Shown: positions 9,207 to 18,423, numbered from the stretch's first letter. The stretch is DNA of 64,000 nt from Pseudomonas sp. PSB18 (GCF_014596565.1 NZ_NOIN01000003.1:1-64000), one strand, 5' to 3'. The notes: generated from the letters alone by a model not told the origin. Numbers and translations are program-made.

Positions 9207-10553
9207 TCAGGTTGCATCCGCATGGCTGACCACGCCTTTGATCACCACCGCCGCGGTCGCCAACGCGGCAGGAATGACCAGGGCGGTCAGCACCTGTTCG
9301 AAGTTCCAGCCGAGGCCTAGCAAGGTCGCCCCCATCCAGGCCCCGAGTATCGCGCCGAAACGACCGACGCCAAGCATCCACGACACCCCGGTGGCCCGGC
9401 CCTGGGTCGGGTAGAAGCGTGCCGCCAAGGAAGGCATCGCCGATTGCGCGCCGTTGACGCACATGCCGGCCACCAACACCAGCGTCGCAAGCAGGGTGAT
9501 GTGGCCCAGGCTCTGCCCTACTGCATAGGCAAATATCCCGGCCATCAGGTAGAACAGGCCGATGACCTTGTGCGGGTTGAACCGGTCCATCGCCCAGCCC
9601 ACGCCGACCGCGCTCAGCACCCCGCCGAACTGGAACAGCGCGCCGATGAAAGCGGCCTGCTCCATACTTGCACCGCTGTCGCGCATCAGCGTCGGCAGCC
9701 AACTGGTCAACAGGTAAACGATCACCAGGCCCATGAAATAGGTCAGCCACAGCAGCAGCGTACCGGCGCTGTAGGTGCCGGAGAAAATCACCGCAAGGAC
9801 ATTCCGGGCCTTCACGGTTTTCTGCTCGGGCACACTGAAACTGGCCGCCTGGGCAATGGTGGCCGGGTCGATCGGCGCCAGGGCCTTGCGTACCTTATCG
9901 GTGCCACGATTGCGCACAAGCAGGTAGCGCGCCGACTCCGGCAGCCAGAACAGCAGCACCACCGCCAGGATCAATGGCAGGATCCCGCCGATCAGCAGCA
10001 AGCTGTGCCAGCCGAATGTCGGGATCAATTTGGCCGAAATGAAGCCGCCGCCGGCCATCCCCAGGTTGAATCCGCAGAACATGCTGGTCACCAGCAGGGA
10101 TTTCTTGCGCTCCGGAGTGTATTCCGACAACAAGGTGGTGGCGTTCGGCATCCCCGCGCCCAATCCCAGGCCCGTCAGGAAGCGCAGCACCAGCAATTGC
10201 TCGACATTGGCGCTATAGGCCGATGCCAGGCTGAACGCACCGAACAGCACGACCGCGCCCACCAGCACGACTTTTCGCCCGAAGCGGTCAGCCAGCGGAC
10301 CGGAGCCCAGCGCGCCGAAGACCATGCCGATCAGCGCGGCGCTCATGACCGGGCCGAGGCTGGCGCGATCGATACCCCAATCCTGGGACAGGGCCGGGGC
10401 GATGAAGCCCATGGCCGCTGTGTCGAGGCCATCGAGGAAGACAATCAGGAAACAGAGGATCACCACCCGCCACTGATAGCGCGAAATGGGTTGCCCATTG
10501 ATGAAGGACTGTACGTCGAGGCAATGGCCTACGGAGGTCTGGGGCTGGTTCAT
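9207..10553 (-). CDS. pcaK: 4-hydroxybenzoate/protocatechuate transporter PcaK
   Basis: An MFS aromatic acid:H+ symporter of 448 aa, exactly the length of P. putida PcaK. Twelve hydrophobic segments are visible. Diagnostic blocks are FLDGLDTAAMGFIAPAL in helix 1 (the DGFD/DGLD motif of the AAHS family, with a substrate-critical Asp), GPLADRFGRKVVL in loop 2-3 and WLPTLMRDSG. The start MNQPQTS at ATG 10553 matches the known orthologue; the upstream in-frame ATG is not needed. A PcaR-like box and an AAnAAnAA leader motif lie upstream, consistent with induction by PcaR and repression by Crc. Confidence 0.95.
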   Translation of the reverse strand: MNQPQTSVGHCLDVQSFINGQPISRYQWRVVILCFLIVFLDGLDTAAMGFIAPALSQDWGIDRASLGPVMSAALIGMVFGALGSGPLADRFGRKVVLVGAVVLFGAFSLASAYSANVEQLLVLRFLTGLGLGAGMPNATTLLSEYTPERKKSLLVTSMFCGFNLGMAGGGFISAKLIPTFGWHSLLLIGGILPLILAVVLLFWLPESARYLLVRNRGTDKVRKALAPIDPATIAQAASFSVPEQKTVKARNVLAVIFSGTYSAGTLLLWLTYFMGLVIVYLLTSWLPTLMRDSGASMEQAAFIGALFQFGGVLSAVGVGWAMDRFNPHKVIGLFYLMAGIFAYAVGQSLGHITLLATLVLVAGMCVNGAQSAMPSLAARFYPTQGRATGVSWMLGVGRFGAILGAWMGATLLGLGWNFEQVLTALVIPAALATAAVVIKGVVSHADAT

Positions 10554-10564
10554 CGTCTCTCTCA

Positions 10565-10572
10565 TTATTATT
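10565..10572 (-). promoter_or_regulatory. Candidate Hfq/Crc site in the pcaK leader
   Basis: On the sense strand the leader reads CACAATAATAATGAGAGAG then ATG; AATAATAA fits the Hfq/Crc A-motif AAnAAnAA and ends 11 nt before the start codon, where bound Hfq/Crc would block initiation. Motif seen; function inferred. Confidence 0.5.
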
Positions 10573-10650
10573 GTGCCGATCACGCCGGATGACGCTGCCG
10601 CGACATTAATGAGGCCAGATAAATACCGTCAATTCACCCGAGACGTCTCT

Positions 10651-10665
10651 GTGCGTTTATCGAAC
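10651..10665 (-). promoter_or_regulatory. PcaR-like operator upstream of pcaK
   Basis: GTGCGTTTATCGAAC differs by one base from the palindrome in front of pcaI. It lies ~100 bp upstream of pcaK and just past the pcaR stop codon. Unlike the pcaI and pcaR sites it has no companion CGATAATCG 19 bp away. Confidence 0.7.
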
Positions 10666-10668
10666 AGC

Positions 10669-11511
10669 TTAAGCGAACAACTGCGCGCTCAGGTCCCGGC
10701 TGGCCCCCAACAGGCTGGGCAGGAACCGCTGCTCCAGCTCACTGCGGCTGACACGTCCGGCATGGGTACTGACGTTCAGCGCCGCAACCACTTGACCGGA
10801 AGCATCGTAGACCGGAACGGCAATGGCCCGCAGGCCCTGCTCCAACTCCTGGTCGACGATGCACCAGCCCTGCAGTCGCACCTGCTGCAGGCATTCGAGC
10901 AGCGCCTCGGGGGTGTGCAACGTCCGGCTGGTCTTGGCCTGCAGGTCGGCATGGTCGAGGTAATCACGCAGCGAAGCGTCATCCAGGGCCGCCAGGAGAA
11001 TCCTGCCCATGGAAGTGCAATAGGCCGGCAAGCGTCCACCGACGGACAGGTCCACGGAAATCAGCCGCTGGGTGGTGGCTGACCGGGCGATATAGAGAAT
11101 GTCGTCCCCTTCGAGCGTCGCCATGTTGCAGGCCTCGTGCAACTGTTCGCTCATGCGATCCAGGTACGGCTGGGCAGAAACCGCCAGGGGCGTCGACGAC
11201 AGATAGGCATGGCCGAGGGTCAACACCTTGGGCAACAGCGAATAGGTGCGCCCGTCGGTGGTGGCGTAGCCGAGCTTGATCAACGTGTGCAGGCAGCGCC
11301 TGACAGCGGCACGAGGGATTTCGGTGCGATGGCTGATCTGCGCGATGGTCAGGTGCCGTTTGCGCTCCTGGAAGGCCTGGACCACGGCCAATCCGCGGGC
11401 CAGGGACGTCATGAAGTCCGGGTCGCCGGTCAAGGCCTGGATCCGCTTGGCCGGTGAGGCGACAATCGGTGGCGCGACTGAAGAGAAGGCGTTGCGCAAT
11501 TGGTCGTTCAT
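10669..11511 (-). CDS. pcaR: IclR-family regulator PcaR
   Basis: Activator of the pca genes that responds to beta-ketoadipate. The 280-aa protein has an N-terminal winged HTH (LTIAQISHRTEIPRAAVRRC, about residues 60-80) and a C-terminal IclR effector domain (YCTSMGRILLAAL, GWCIVDQELEQGLRAIAVPV). Residues from APPIVASPAKRIQALTGDPD onward match P. putida PcaR closely; only the N-terminus differs. Start ATG 11511 (MNDQLRNAF) is chosen over a longer frame that would run into the operator region. It is followed by pcaK on the same strand. Confidence 0.96.
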   Translation of the reverse strand: MNDQLRNAFSSVAPPIVASPAKRIQALTGDPDFMTSLARGLAVVQAFQERKRHLTIAQISHRTEIPRAAVRRCLHTLIKLGYATTDGRTYSLLPKVLTLGHAYLSSTPLAVSAQPYLDRMSEQLHEACNMATLEGDDILYIARSATTQRLISVDLSVGGRLPAYCTSMGRILLAALDDASLRDYLDHADLQAKTSRTLHTPEALLECLQQVRLQGWCIVDQELEQGLRAIAVPVYDASGQVVAALNVSTHAGRVSRSELEQRFLPSLLGASRDLSAQLFA

Positions 11512-11586
11512 GTCTGGTACTTCCCCGGCAGTGACGGTTATTACAAACGGCGGCCCGAGGGACAACAAGGGCTGGCCCTCAGAAGC

Positions 11587-11617
11587 GTTCGATTATCGAA
11601 CCCCCGGCCGATAATCG
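11587..11617 (-). promoter_or_regulatory. Paired PcaR operator upstream of pcaR
   Basis: The perfect 15-bp palindrome GTTCGATTATCGAAC (11587-11601) is followed by CGATAATCG (11609-11617), centre to centre 19 bp, the same spacing as at pcaI but in the opposite order relative to the gene. This suggests autoregulation of pcaR. Confidence 0.75.
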
Positions 11618-12075
11618 CAATCGACGAAACAAGCTCCGGAAATCGCCCGGCCGCTCGACGGATCCGAGAATAAGTTTGAAGAGCGGCGTCAGGCACATTT
11701 GACTTTGAACAACGAGATTGCAATATTGAACTTGTCGCCTTGAACGGCGCGAGGGTATCGGCACGGATGGTATTGCTTGAAACGTAATTGCCATAAGTTG
11801 CACATGCAAACATGGGTACACACAACAATCCGCCCTTTAAATATTTCCCGATAGTGTTCTTCGGGTGGACCGCTATAATGCAACTCAGCGACGGTAAGGC
11901 CCATCGGCCTGTTTCGTCCTCAGGTGCCTGAAGCCCCCCATGGCCGCTTCCCCTGTATCGGCAACAACACGAAGCCCTGATGCTACGTCAGCTGTCAGCT
12001 CTGGTGCCGTGGCCGTCTGCGTGGATACATGCAGTGCGTATCACCAGATTCAATTTCACTTTGCTAGGTAATACT
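11618..12075. other. Intergenic stretch between pcaR and the 66-aa gene
   Basis: About 460 bp without a supported gene. A TATAAT hexamer at 11874-11879 could be a minus 10 element reading toward the 66-aa gene, but no good minus 35 lies 16-18 bp upstream. The stretch is more AT-rich than its surroundings. I see nothing else definite. Confidence 0.5.
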
Positions 12076-12276
12076 GTGACGAAAGACGAACTGCGCGCGG
12101 AACTTGAGCGCCAGGAACAACGTTACAAGGAAGTTTACGGCGGGGAAATCACCACCTACGCCGCTCAACCTGAACCGGAACGCAAACCCTGGCGTAAACG
12201 CGCCACTGTTCAGGACCAGGCCTTTTCCCAGGAACTTCAGAAAATGGAAAAGGAACTCAGGCCCGAAGAGCGATAA
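12076..12276 (+). CDS. Conserved 66-aa hypothetical protein
   Basis: GTG 12076 opens a 66-aa frame, (V)[19 protein letters not shown] and on to [11 protein letters not shown], preceded by AGGT seven bases upstream. It is strongly charged, with a predicted N-terminal helix rich in Glu/Arg/Gln and a second C-terminal helix; there is no signal peptide or membrane segment. The frame stays open upstream to an ATG at 11980, but that extension has no coding character. I do not recognise a function. It precedes the PiT transporter on the same strand, separated by ~350 bp. Confidence 0.65.
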   Translation: MTKDELRAELERQEQRYKEVYGGEITTYAAQPEPERKPWRKRATVQDQAFSQELQKMEKELRPEER

Positions 12277-12630
12277 CACGCTTTCCTTGGAAACGGTATC
12301 CGGTCGCCACCCAGGCCGGACACCGCGGCTGGACGCCCGTCATGAGCGGGCCGCCCTCTCCTTCTACCCTCGTGTGGAGGAACCCTGTCTGACTTTCTTT
12401 TCAGATATTTCATACAACTGCCTGGGGTCTCTGCTCCGCCTCGGCGTCCCTTGCTCGCCTGGCTTTTGACCCCGGAATCAATGGGTTGCGCGGCCCTTAG
12501 AAAACCTGCTCCCGGAGGGTTTCCTACACATTATTTCGTTGAAGAATGTTACCGATGAGCAGGCAATGCATCGATCAACGAGGTTTTCTGGCATAATCGC
12601 GCCCCCTTATGACCGGGTCAGAAAACCTTC
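12277..12630. other. Intergenic stretch upstream of the phosphate transporter
   Basis: About 350 bp. CATAAT at 12592-12597 may be a minus 10 element for the transporter, but I see no convincing minus 35 and no clear Pho box. No gene is supported here. Confidence 0.4.
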
Positions 12631-14106
12631 ATGATCGATTTATTCAGCGGACTGGATGCTTGGGTGCTTGTGAGCCTCTTGCTCGCCCTGGCTTTTGTCC
12701 TCGCCTTCGAGTTCATCAACGGCTTTCATGACACCGCTAACGCGGTTGCCACTGTTATCTACACCAAAGCGATGCCGCCGCACCTGGCGGTGTTCTTTTC
12801 CGGGGTGTTCAACTTCCTCGGCGTGCTGCTGGGCGGCGTGGGCGTGGCGTACGCCATCGTCCACCTGTTGCCCGTGGAGCTGCTGATCAATGTGAACACC
12901 GGACACGGGCTGGCGATGGTGTTTTCGCTGCTCGCAGCGGCCATCACCTGGAACCTGGGCACCTGGTACTTCGGTATCCCGGCATCCAGCTCCCATACGT
13001 TGATCGGTTCGATCCTCGGCGTGGGCCTGGCCAACGCGCTGATCAACGATATCCCGCTGGGCGACGGAGTGAACTGGCAGAAGGCGATCGATATCGGCGC
13101 CTCCCTGGTGTTCTCGCCCATGGCCGGCTTCCTGGTTGCGGCCCTGGTGCTGATTGGCCTGAAATGGTGGCGTCCGCTGTCGAAGATGCACAAGACACCG
13201 GAACAGCGTCGCAAGATCGACGACAAGAAGCATCCTCCGTTCTGGAACCGCCTCGTGCTGGTGATTTCGGCCATGGCCGTCAGCTTCGTCCACGGTTCCA
13301 ACGATGGTCAGAAAGGCATCGGTCTCATCATGCTGGTGCTGATCGGTATCGTGCCGGCGCAATTCGTACTCGACCTGAGCAGCACCACCTACCAGATCGA
13401 GCGCACCCGTGACGCGACCCTGCACCTGAGCCAGTTCTACCAGCGCAACGGCGAATCCCTGGGTGAATACCTGGCGCTGGGCAAAAGCGTGCCGGGCGAT
13501 CTGCCGGAGAAATTCCGTTGCAACCCGCAGCAGACCGAACCCACCATCAATGCGCTGCTCGACACCCTCAAAGGCGTGGCCGACTACCACTCGCTGCCGC
13601 CGGAAAGCCGCATAGAGATTCGTCGCTACCTGCTCTGCCTGGACGACACGGCCAAGAAGGTCGGCAAGTTGCCAAACCTGGCGGCCCGTGAAAAAGACGA
13701 TCTGAACAAACTGCGCAAGGACCTGACCGCCACCACCGAATACGCCCCGTTCTGGGTGATCCTGGCCGTCGCCCTGGCGCTGGGCCTGGGCACCATGGTG
13801 GGCTGGAAGCGTGTGGTGCTGACCATCGGCGAGAAAATCGGCAAGCAGGGCATGACCTACGCCCAGGGCATGTCGGCGCAGATCACTACGGCATGCATGA
13901 TCGGCCTGGCAAACGTCTTCAGCCTGCCGGTATCCACTACCCACGTGCTGTCTTCCGGCGTGGCCGGTACCATGATCGCCAACAAGAGCGGCCTGCAAGG
14001 CGGCACGGTACGCAACATCCTGCTGGCCTGGGTGCTGACCCTGCCGGCGACAGTGGCGCTATCGGCCGGGTTGTTCTGGCTGGCTTCCAAGGCCCTGGGC
14101 AGCTGA
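12631..14106 (+). CDS. PiT-family inorganic phosphate transporter
   Basis: A 491-aa inner-membrane symporter for phosphate (metal-phosphate:H+), the low-affinity uptake route. The two inverted PiT signatures are present: FEFINGFHDTANAVATVIYT near residue 27 and AVSFVHGSNDGQKGIGLIML near residue 215. About ten membrane segments flank a hydrophilic central domain (roughly residues 250-370), as in PitA-type proteins. The start ATG 12631 has only a weak Shine-Dalgarno. A strong intrinsic terminator follows, so the gene is probably monocistronic. No DUF47 partner gene is adjacent. Confidence 0.93.
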   Translation: MIDLFSGLDAWVLVSLLLALAFVLAFEFINGFHDTANAVATVIYTKAMPPHLAVFFSGVFNFLGVLLGGVGVAYAIVHLLPVELLINVNTGHGLAMVFSLLAAAITWNLGTWYFGIPASSSHTLIGSILGVGLANALINDIPLGDGVNWQKAIDIGASLVFSPMAGFLVAALVLIGLKWWRPLSKMHKTPEQRRKIDDKKHPPFWNRLVLVISAMAVSFVHGSNDGQKGIGLIMLVLIGIVPAQFVLDLSSTTYQIERTRDATLHLSQFYQRNGESLGEYLALGKSVPGDLPEKFRCNPQQTEPTINALLDTLKGVADYHSLPPESRIEIRRYLLCLDDTAKKVGKLPNLAAREKDDLNKLRKDLTATTEYAPFWVILAVALALGLGTMVGWKRVVLTIGEKIGKQGMTYAQGMSAQITTACMIGLANVFSLPVSTTHVLSSGVAGTMIANKSGLQGGTVRNILLAWVLTLPATVALSAGLFWLASKALGS

Positions 14107-14120
14107 TTCCAGCGGCTCAC

Positions 14121-14158
14121 AAAAAAGGTGCGACCCTTGTGGATCGCACCTTTTTTAT
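14121..14158 (+). terminator. Intrinsic terminator after the phosphate transporter
   Basis: AAAAAAGGTGCGA and TCGCACCTTTTTT form a GC stem followed by a T run, 15 bases after the stop codon. It is symmetric enough to act in both directions. Confidence 0.9.
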
Positions 14159-14175
14159 GCCCGGAACACGGGCCC

Positions 14176-14281
14176 TGTGGGAGCGAGCCTGTGGGAGCAA
14201 AGCTTGCTCGCGACGAAGGCACCTCGATTTACAGACCGTGTTTCAATTCATCGCGAGCAAGCTTTGCTCCCACAGGCTCGA
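14176..14281. repeat. Nested REPIN
   Basis: An outer arm GTGGGAGCGAGCCT is directly followed by an inner GTGGGAGCAAAGCTTGCTCGCG; the right side reads CGCGAGCAAGCTTTGCTCCC then ACAGGCTCG, where the outer arm is truncated. One REPIN appears inserted inside another. Confidence 0.8.
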
Positions 14282-14315
14282 ACAGGGCTTTGGTGTGTGG
14301 GCAAGAATCTGGCAC

Positions 14316-14341
14316 AAAAAAAAGGGCGACCGAAGTCGCCC
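14316..14341 (-). terminator. Intrinsic terminator for the small membrane-protein gene
   Basis: On the minus strand GGGCGAC-TTCG-GTCGCCC is followed by eight T. The UUCG tetraloop is an especially stable loop. It lies ~35 bp downstream of the stop codon at 14377. Confidence 0.88.
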
Positions 14342-14376
14342 AAAATGCCTTGCGTGCTCGTTACAGCTGGAAAAAC

Positions 14377-14493
14377 TTACGGTTTTCTGCGCTTGTGGGC
14401 GTCTTTCCAGATGAATAATCCAAAAACAGCGAAAAATACGAACATGAAGCCGACCGTCAACATTCCGGCAAACACCACATTATCGAAAAACAT
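14377..14493 (-). CDS. 38-aa single-span membrane peptide, CcoM-like (cbb3 oxidase small subunit)
   Basis: ATG 14493 to TAA 14377 encodes 38 residues, MFFDNVVFAGMLTVGFMFVF to KDAHKRRKP. A strong AAGGAGG sits six to seven bases before the ATG and a textbook terminator follows, so the gene is well supported although very short. It has one transmembrane helix (about residues 6-28), an N-terminal aromatic cap and a basic cytosolic tail (WKDAHKRRK). Size and pattern resemble CcoM, the small subunit found in the cbb3 cytochrome oxidase of P. stutzeri; this match is from memory and is not confirmed. No other oxidase genes lie nearby. Confidence 0.7.
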   Translation of the reverse strand: MFFDNVVFAGMLTVGFMFVFFAVFGLFIWKDAHKRRKP

Positions 14494-14641
14494 GATTGGC
14501 CTCCTTGGTCCTGCTCCTGTTGTGTTGGAGCCACGTTAACCAATCGAGCAGGGATGAACATTGACCGGGGTCAATAACGCTCGCGACCGAGCGCAAAGGG
14601 AGGGATACAACTAAGCTGCATCAATGGATCGGGGGGGGACG

Positions 14642-14803
14642 TCAACGCTTCTTCGGTTTGTTCTTCGGCTTTTTCTTGGGCTTGCCCAGAGGCATGGCCT
14701 GCTCGAAAGCCTGGCGGACTTCATTGAGGCGCTTTTCGTTGAGGTCGTGAACACGCTTGGCGCGTTCAGCGCTGAGGTCAATCAGTTTGTCATCTTGGCT
14801 CAT
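14642..14803 (-). CDS. 53-aa Lys-rich conserved hypothetical protein
   Basis: ATG 14803 to TGA 14642. The sequence starts MSQDDKLIDLSAERAKRVHD, forms a likely amphipathic helix to about residue 37, and ends in a run of alternating Lys and Pro (GKPKKKPKNKPKKR). The tail is highly basic and disordered, as in nucleic-acid- or ribosome-associated small proteins; that role is only inference. The gene stands alone between the CcoM-like gene and the next hypothetical gene on the same strand. I do not recognise a named family. Confidence 0.7.
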   Translation of the reverse strand: MSQDDKLIDLSAERAKRVHDLNEKRLNEVRQAFEQAMPLGKPKKKPKNKPKKR

Positions 14804-14898
14804 GGCGTGTCGGCATCATGCAGTGAAGTGCGAATGTGCCCATGATGGCGGCTGTTGGCTGCGTTGACCAGCCTGCGTGCGTGGGCAAATACCGGAAA

Positions 14899-15240
14899 TC
14901 AGATCTGGATATCGACCCACAGGCCCTGGCGCGCCTCATCGTCTATCAGGGGTTTCACCGGCACGGTGTTGTCGGCGTTGAGTTCGGTCCCCGGTATGGC
15001 CAGGTGCTCCTCGGGGTCTTCATCGGCTTCGCGACGGCGCCTCTCGCGCTCCTGCTGGCGACGCTGTTCCTCGCGCAGCAACAGTGCAGCCTCTTCGGGA
15101 TCGCGCTTTTGCAAGTCGATGGTGCTTTCGCTGGAGGTTTGTTGCACCGGGACCACGGGCGGGATGTCCGGTCGCTGGCGGACTGGATCCTGTTGTGCAG
15201 TGATGGGTACGGCGCTCAAGGGGAGCGTGGGTAGCAACAT
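14899..15240 (-). CDS. 113-aa conserved hypothetical protein
   Basis: Start ATG 15240 has AGGAGA six bases upstream. Residues 1-15 (MLLPTLPLSAVPITA) are mildly hydrophobic; then a Pro/Gln/Val segment leads to a highly charged helix (LLREEQRRQQERERRRREAD, about residues 53-73) and an acidic tail ending QGLWVDIQI. No catalytic motif is visible. It is divergent from rapA across a 247-bp gap. Function unknown; such charged-helix proteins can be protein-protein adaptors, but nothing here proves it. Confidence 0.75.
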   Translation of the reverse strand: MLLPTLPLSAVPITAQQDPVRQRPDIPPVVPVQQTSSESTIDLQKRDPEEAALLLREEQRRQQERERRRREADEDPEEHLAIPGTELNADNTVPVKPLIDDEARQGLWVDIQI

Positions 15241-15487
15241 AAAAATCTCCTGTCATCAGGCTATCGGCTGCGGCGCAGGAGGCTTGAACCGCTGGTCCGA
15301 AACTTGTGACCCGGTTGGCATTAATGCAAGGCAGGTACAAGCCTGTTTGATCGCGAAACCCGTTGAAGTTCCCTCGGATCGGTCGAAGGATTGGCTGCAA
15401 TAACAGCCTGTTGCGTGCGTAATTTCTTTGGTCTGGGGGATCATTCCGTTAAGATAATCGGCTTTTTCAAGGCGGGAGTCAGGCAGC

Positions 15488-18334
15488 ATGGCGCAGCAGT
15501 ATCAACCGGGGCAACGCTGGATCAGTGACAGCGAAGCCGAGCTGGGTTTAGGCACCGTTCTGGCACAGGACGGCCGCTTGTTGACCGTGCTCTATCCGGC
15601 CACTGGCGACACCCGCCAGTACGCGCTACGGAATGCGCCTCTGACACGTGTACGGTTTTCGCCGGGCGACGTGATCACTCACTTCGAAGGTTGGAAAATG
15701 ACCGTGCGCGAAGTCGACGATGTCGACGGGCTGCTGGTCTATCACGGCCTCAACGGGCAGAACGAAGTGGTCACCCTGCCGGAAACCCAGCTGTCGAACT
15801 TCATCCAGTTCCGCCTGGCCAGCGACCGTCTGTTCGCCGGCCAGATCGACCCGCTGGCCTGGTTCTCCCTGCGTTACCACACCCTGGAACACACCAGCCG
15901 CCAGTTGCAGTCCTCGCTCTGGGGCCTGGGTGGTGTCCGGGCCCAGCCCATCGCCCACCAATTGCACATTGCCCGGGAAGTGGCCGATCGCATTGCACCG
16001 CGGGTATTGCTGGCAGACGAAGTGGGGTTGGGCAAGACCATCGAAGCCGGCCTGGTCATCCACCGCCAGCTGTTGTCCGGACGCGCCAGTCGCATATTGA
16101 TCCTGGTCCCGGAAAACCTTCAGCACCAATGGCTGGTGGAAATGCGCCGGCGCTTCAACCTGCAAGTCGCTCTGTTCGATGAGGAACGCTTCATCGAAAG
16201 CGATGCGAGCAACCCGTTCGAAGACACCCAACTGGCGCTGGTGGCGCTGGAATGGCTGGTGGACGACGAGAAGGCCCAGGACGCGCTGTTCGCCGCCGGC
16301 TGGGACCTGATGGTGGTCGACGAAGCCCATCACCTGGTGTGGCACGAAGATCAGGTCAGCCCGCAATACGCGCTGGTCGAACAGCTTGCCGAGACGATCC
16401 CGGGCGTACTGCTGTTGACCGCGACCCCGGAACAGCTGGGCCAGGACAGCCACTTCGCCCGCCTGCGCCTGCTGGACCCGAACCGCTTCCACGACCTCAA
16501 GGCCTTCCGCGCCGAGAGCGAAAACTACCGCCCGGTGGCCGAGGCCGTGCAGGAGCTGCTGGACAAGGGCCGCCTCTCGCCCGAAGCCCACAAGACCATT
16601 CACGGCTTCCTGGGCAACGAAGGCGAAGCGCTGCTGACCGCCGTCAACGATGGCGACAGCGAAGCCAGCGCCCGCTTGGTCCGCGAGCTGCTGGACCGCC
16701 ACGGCACCGGCCGCGTGCTGTTTCGCAATACCCGCGCCGCCGTACAGGGCTTCCCGGAACGCAAACTGCACGCCTATCCGCTGCCGTGCCCGGACGAATA
16801 CCTCGAACTGCCCCTGGGCGATCACGCCGAGTTGTACCCGGAAGTCAGTTTCCAGGCCCAGCCGGACGCCAGCGAAGAAGAACGCTGGTGGAAATTCGAC
16901 CCCCGCGTCGAATGGCTGATCGACCAACTGAAAATGCTCAAGCGCACCAAGGTATTGGTGATCTGTGCCCATGCCGAAACCGCCATGGACCTGGAGGATG
17001 CCTTGCGCGTGCGCTCGGGTATCCCGGCCACGGTGTTCCACGAAGGCATGAACATCCTTGAGCGCGACCGTGCCGCCGCGTACTTCGCCGACGAAGAGTT
17101 TGGCGCACAGGTGTTGATCTGCTCGGAAATCGGCAGCGAAGGGCGCAACTTCCAGTTCGCCCATCACCTGGTGCTGTTCGACCTGCCCTCTCACCCGGAC
17201 CTGCTGGAACAGCGGATCGGCCGCCTGGACCGGATCGGCCAGAAGCACACCATCGAGTTGCACGTGCCGTACCTGGAAACCAGCCCGCAAGAGCGGCTGT
17301 ACCAGTGGTACCACGAGGCGTTGAACGCCTTCCTCAACACCTGCCCGACCGGCAACGCCTTGCAGCATCAGTTCGGCCCGCGCCTGTTGCCCTTACTGGA
17401 GGAGGCCGACGATGGCCAATGGCAAGCGCTGATCGACGAAGCCCGCGCCGAACGCGAGCGCCTGGAAACCGAGCTGCACACCGGTCGCGACCGTTTGCTG
17501 GAGCTCAACTCCGGCGGCGCCGGTGAAGGCGACGCACTGGTGGAAGCCATTCTTGAGCAAGACGATCAGTTCGCCCTGCCGATCTACATGGAAACCCTGT
17601 TCGACGCGTTCGGTATCGACAGCGAGGACCATTCGGACAACGCGCTGATTCTCAAGCCGAGCGAAAAAATGCTCGATGCCAGCTTCCCGCTGGGGGATGA
17701 CGAAGGCGTGACCATCACCTACGACCGCAACCAGGCGCTGTCCCGCGAAGACATGCAGTTCATCACCTGGGAACACCCGATGGTGCAAGGCGGCATGGAC
17801 CTCGTGCTGTCCGGTTCCATGGGCAACACGGCCGTGGCGCTGATCAAGAACAAGGCCCTCAAGCCCGGCACTGTGCTGCTGGAACTGCTTTACGTCAGTG
17901 AAGTGGTTGCACCGCGCTCGTTGCAACTGGGCCGTTACCTGCCACCGGCCGCCCTGCGCTGCCTGCTGGACGCCAACGGTAACGACCTGGCGGCCCGGGT
18001 TTCGTTCGAGACCCTGAACGACCAGCTCGAAAGTGTGCCTCGGGCCAGCGCCAACAAGTTCATCCAGGCCCAGCGAGACCAGCTCACGCCGCGCATCAAT
18101 GCCGGTGAAGAGAAGATCGCCCCACGGCACGCCGAGCGCGTGGCCGAGGCCCAACGCCGCCTGGCGGCCGATACTGACGAAGAGCTGGCCCGCCTGACCG
18201 CCCTGCAAGCCGTCAACCCGACCGTGCGCGACAGCGAGCTGGTGGCCCTGCGCCAACAGCGCGAACAAGGCCTGGCGATGCTGGAAAAAGCTGCGCTGCG
18301 CCTGGAAGCGATCCGGGTGTTGGTGGCGGGCTGA
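15488..18334 (+). CDS. rapA: RNA polymerase-associated ATPase RapA (HepA)
   Basis: A Swi2/Snf2 ATPase of 948 aa that binds core RNA polymerase and helps recycle it after transcription. It has N-terminal Tudor-like domains ([37 protein letters not shown]), Walker A in [13 protein letters not shown] at about residues 175-187, Walker [11 protein letters not shown] near residue 277, motif [22 protein letters not shown], and the helicase C-terminal block with [12 protein letters not shown]. Length matches the ~968-aa E. coli protein. It is monocistronic, ending at a strong terminator that faces the convergent gene at 18548. Confidence 0.97.
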   Translation: MAQQYQPGQRWISDSEAELGLGTVLAQDGRLLTVLYPATGDTRQYALRNAPLTRVRFSPGDVITHFEGWKMTVREVDDVDGLLVYHGLNGQNEVVTLPETQLSNFIQFRLASDRLFAGQIDPLAWFSLRYHTLEHTSRQLQSSLWGLGGVRAQPIAHQLHIAREVADRIAPRVLLADEVGLGKTIEAGLVIHRQLLSGRASRILILVPENLQHQWLVEMRRRFNLQVALFDEERFIESDASNPFEDTQLALVALEWLVDDEKAQDALFAAGWDLMVVDEAHHLVWHEDQVSPQYALVEQLAETIPGVLLLTATPEQLGQDSHFARLRLLDPNRFHDLKAFRAESENYRPVAEAVQELLDKGRLSPEAHKTIHGFLGNEGEALLTAVNDGDSEASARLVRELLDRHGTGRVLFRNTRAAVQGFPERKLHAYPLPCPDEYLELPLGDHAELYPEVSFQAQPDASEEERWWKFDPRVEWLIDQLKMLKRTKVLVICAHAETAMDLEDALRVRSGIPATVFHEGMNILERDRAAAYFADEEFGAQVLICSEIGSEGRNFQFAHHLVLFDLPSHPDLLEQRIGRLDRIGQKHTIELHVPYLETSPQERLYQWYHEALNAFLNTCPTGNALQHQFGPRLLPLLEEADDGQWQALIDEARAERERLETELHTGRDRLLELNSGGAGEGDALVEAILEQDDQFALPIYMETLFDAFGIDSEDHSDNALILKPSEKMLDASFPLGDDEGVTITYDRNQALSREDMQFITWEHPMVQGGMDLVLSGSMGNTAVALIKNKALKPGTVLLELLYVSEVVAPRSLQLGRYLPPAALRCLLDANGNDLAARVSFETLNDQLESVPRASANKFIQAQRDQLTPRINAGEEKIAPRHAERVAEAQRRLAADTDEELARLTALQAVNPTVRDSELVALRQQREQGLAMLEKAALRLEAIRVLVAG

Positions 18335-18350
18335 TCAGCCCTGGCAACAC

Positions 18351-18384
18351 AAAAAAAGGCCCGCAGCGATGCGGGCCTTTTTTT
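18351..18384. terminator. Bidirectional intrinsic terminator after rapA
   Basis: AAAAAAAGGCCCGC and GCGGGCCTTTTTTT form a stem flanked by A and T runs, between rapA and the convergent coiled-coil gene. Confidence 0.92.
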
Positions 18385-18423
18385 GTGCGCCGAGCACACC
18401 TTTCACAAACATCCCCGAAACTC

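Noticed and set aside
11874..11879. TATAAT as a definite sigma-70 promoter for the 66-aa gene
   Set aside because: No acceptable minus 35 hexamer at 16-18 bp spacing; kept only as a remark in the intergenic entry.
12631..14106. Interpreting the PiT gene as part of a phosphate-starvation operon
   Set aside because: No Pho box was visible upstream and no phosphate regulon gene is adjacent.
15626..17368. A 580-codon open frame on the minus strand inside rapA
   Set aside because: Complement of a strongly coding region with low-complexity Val/Gln/Gly composition and no ribosome-binding site; rapA is clearly the gene.
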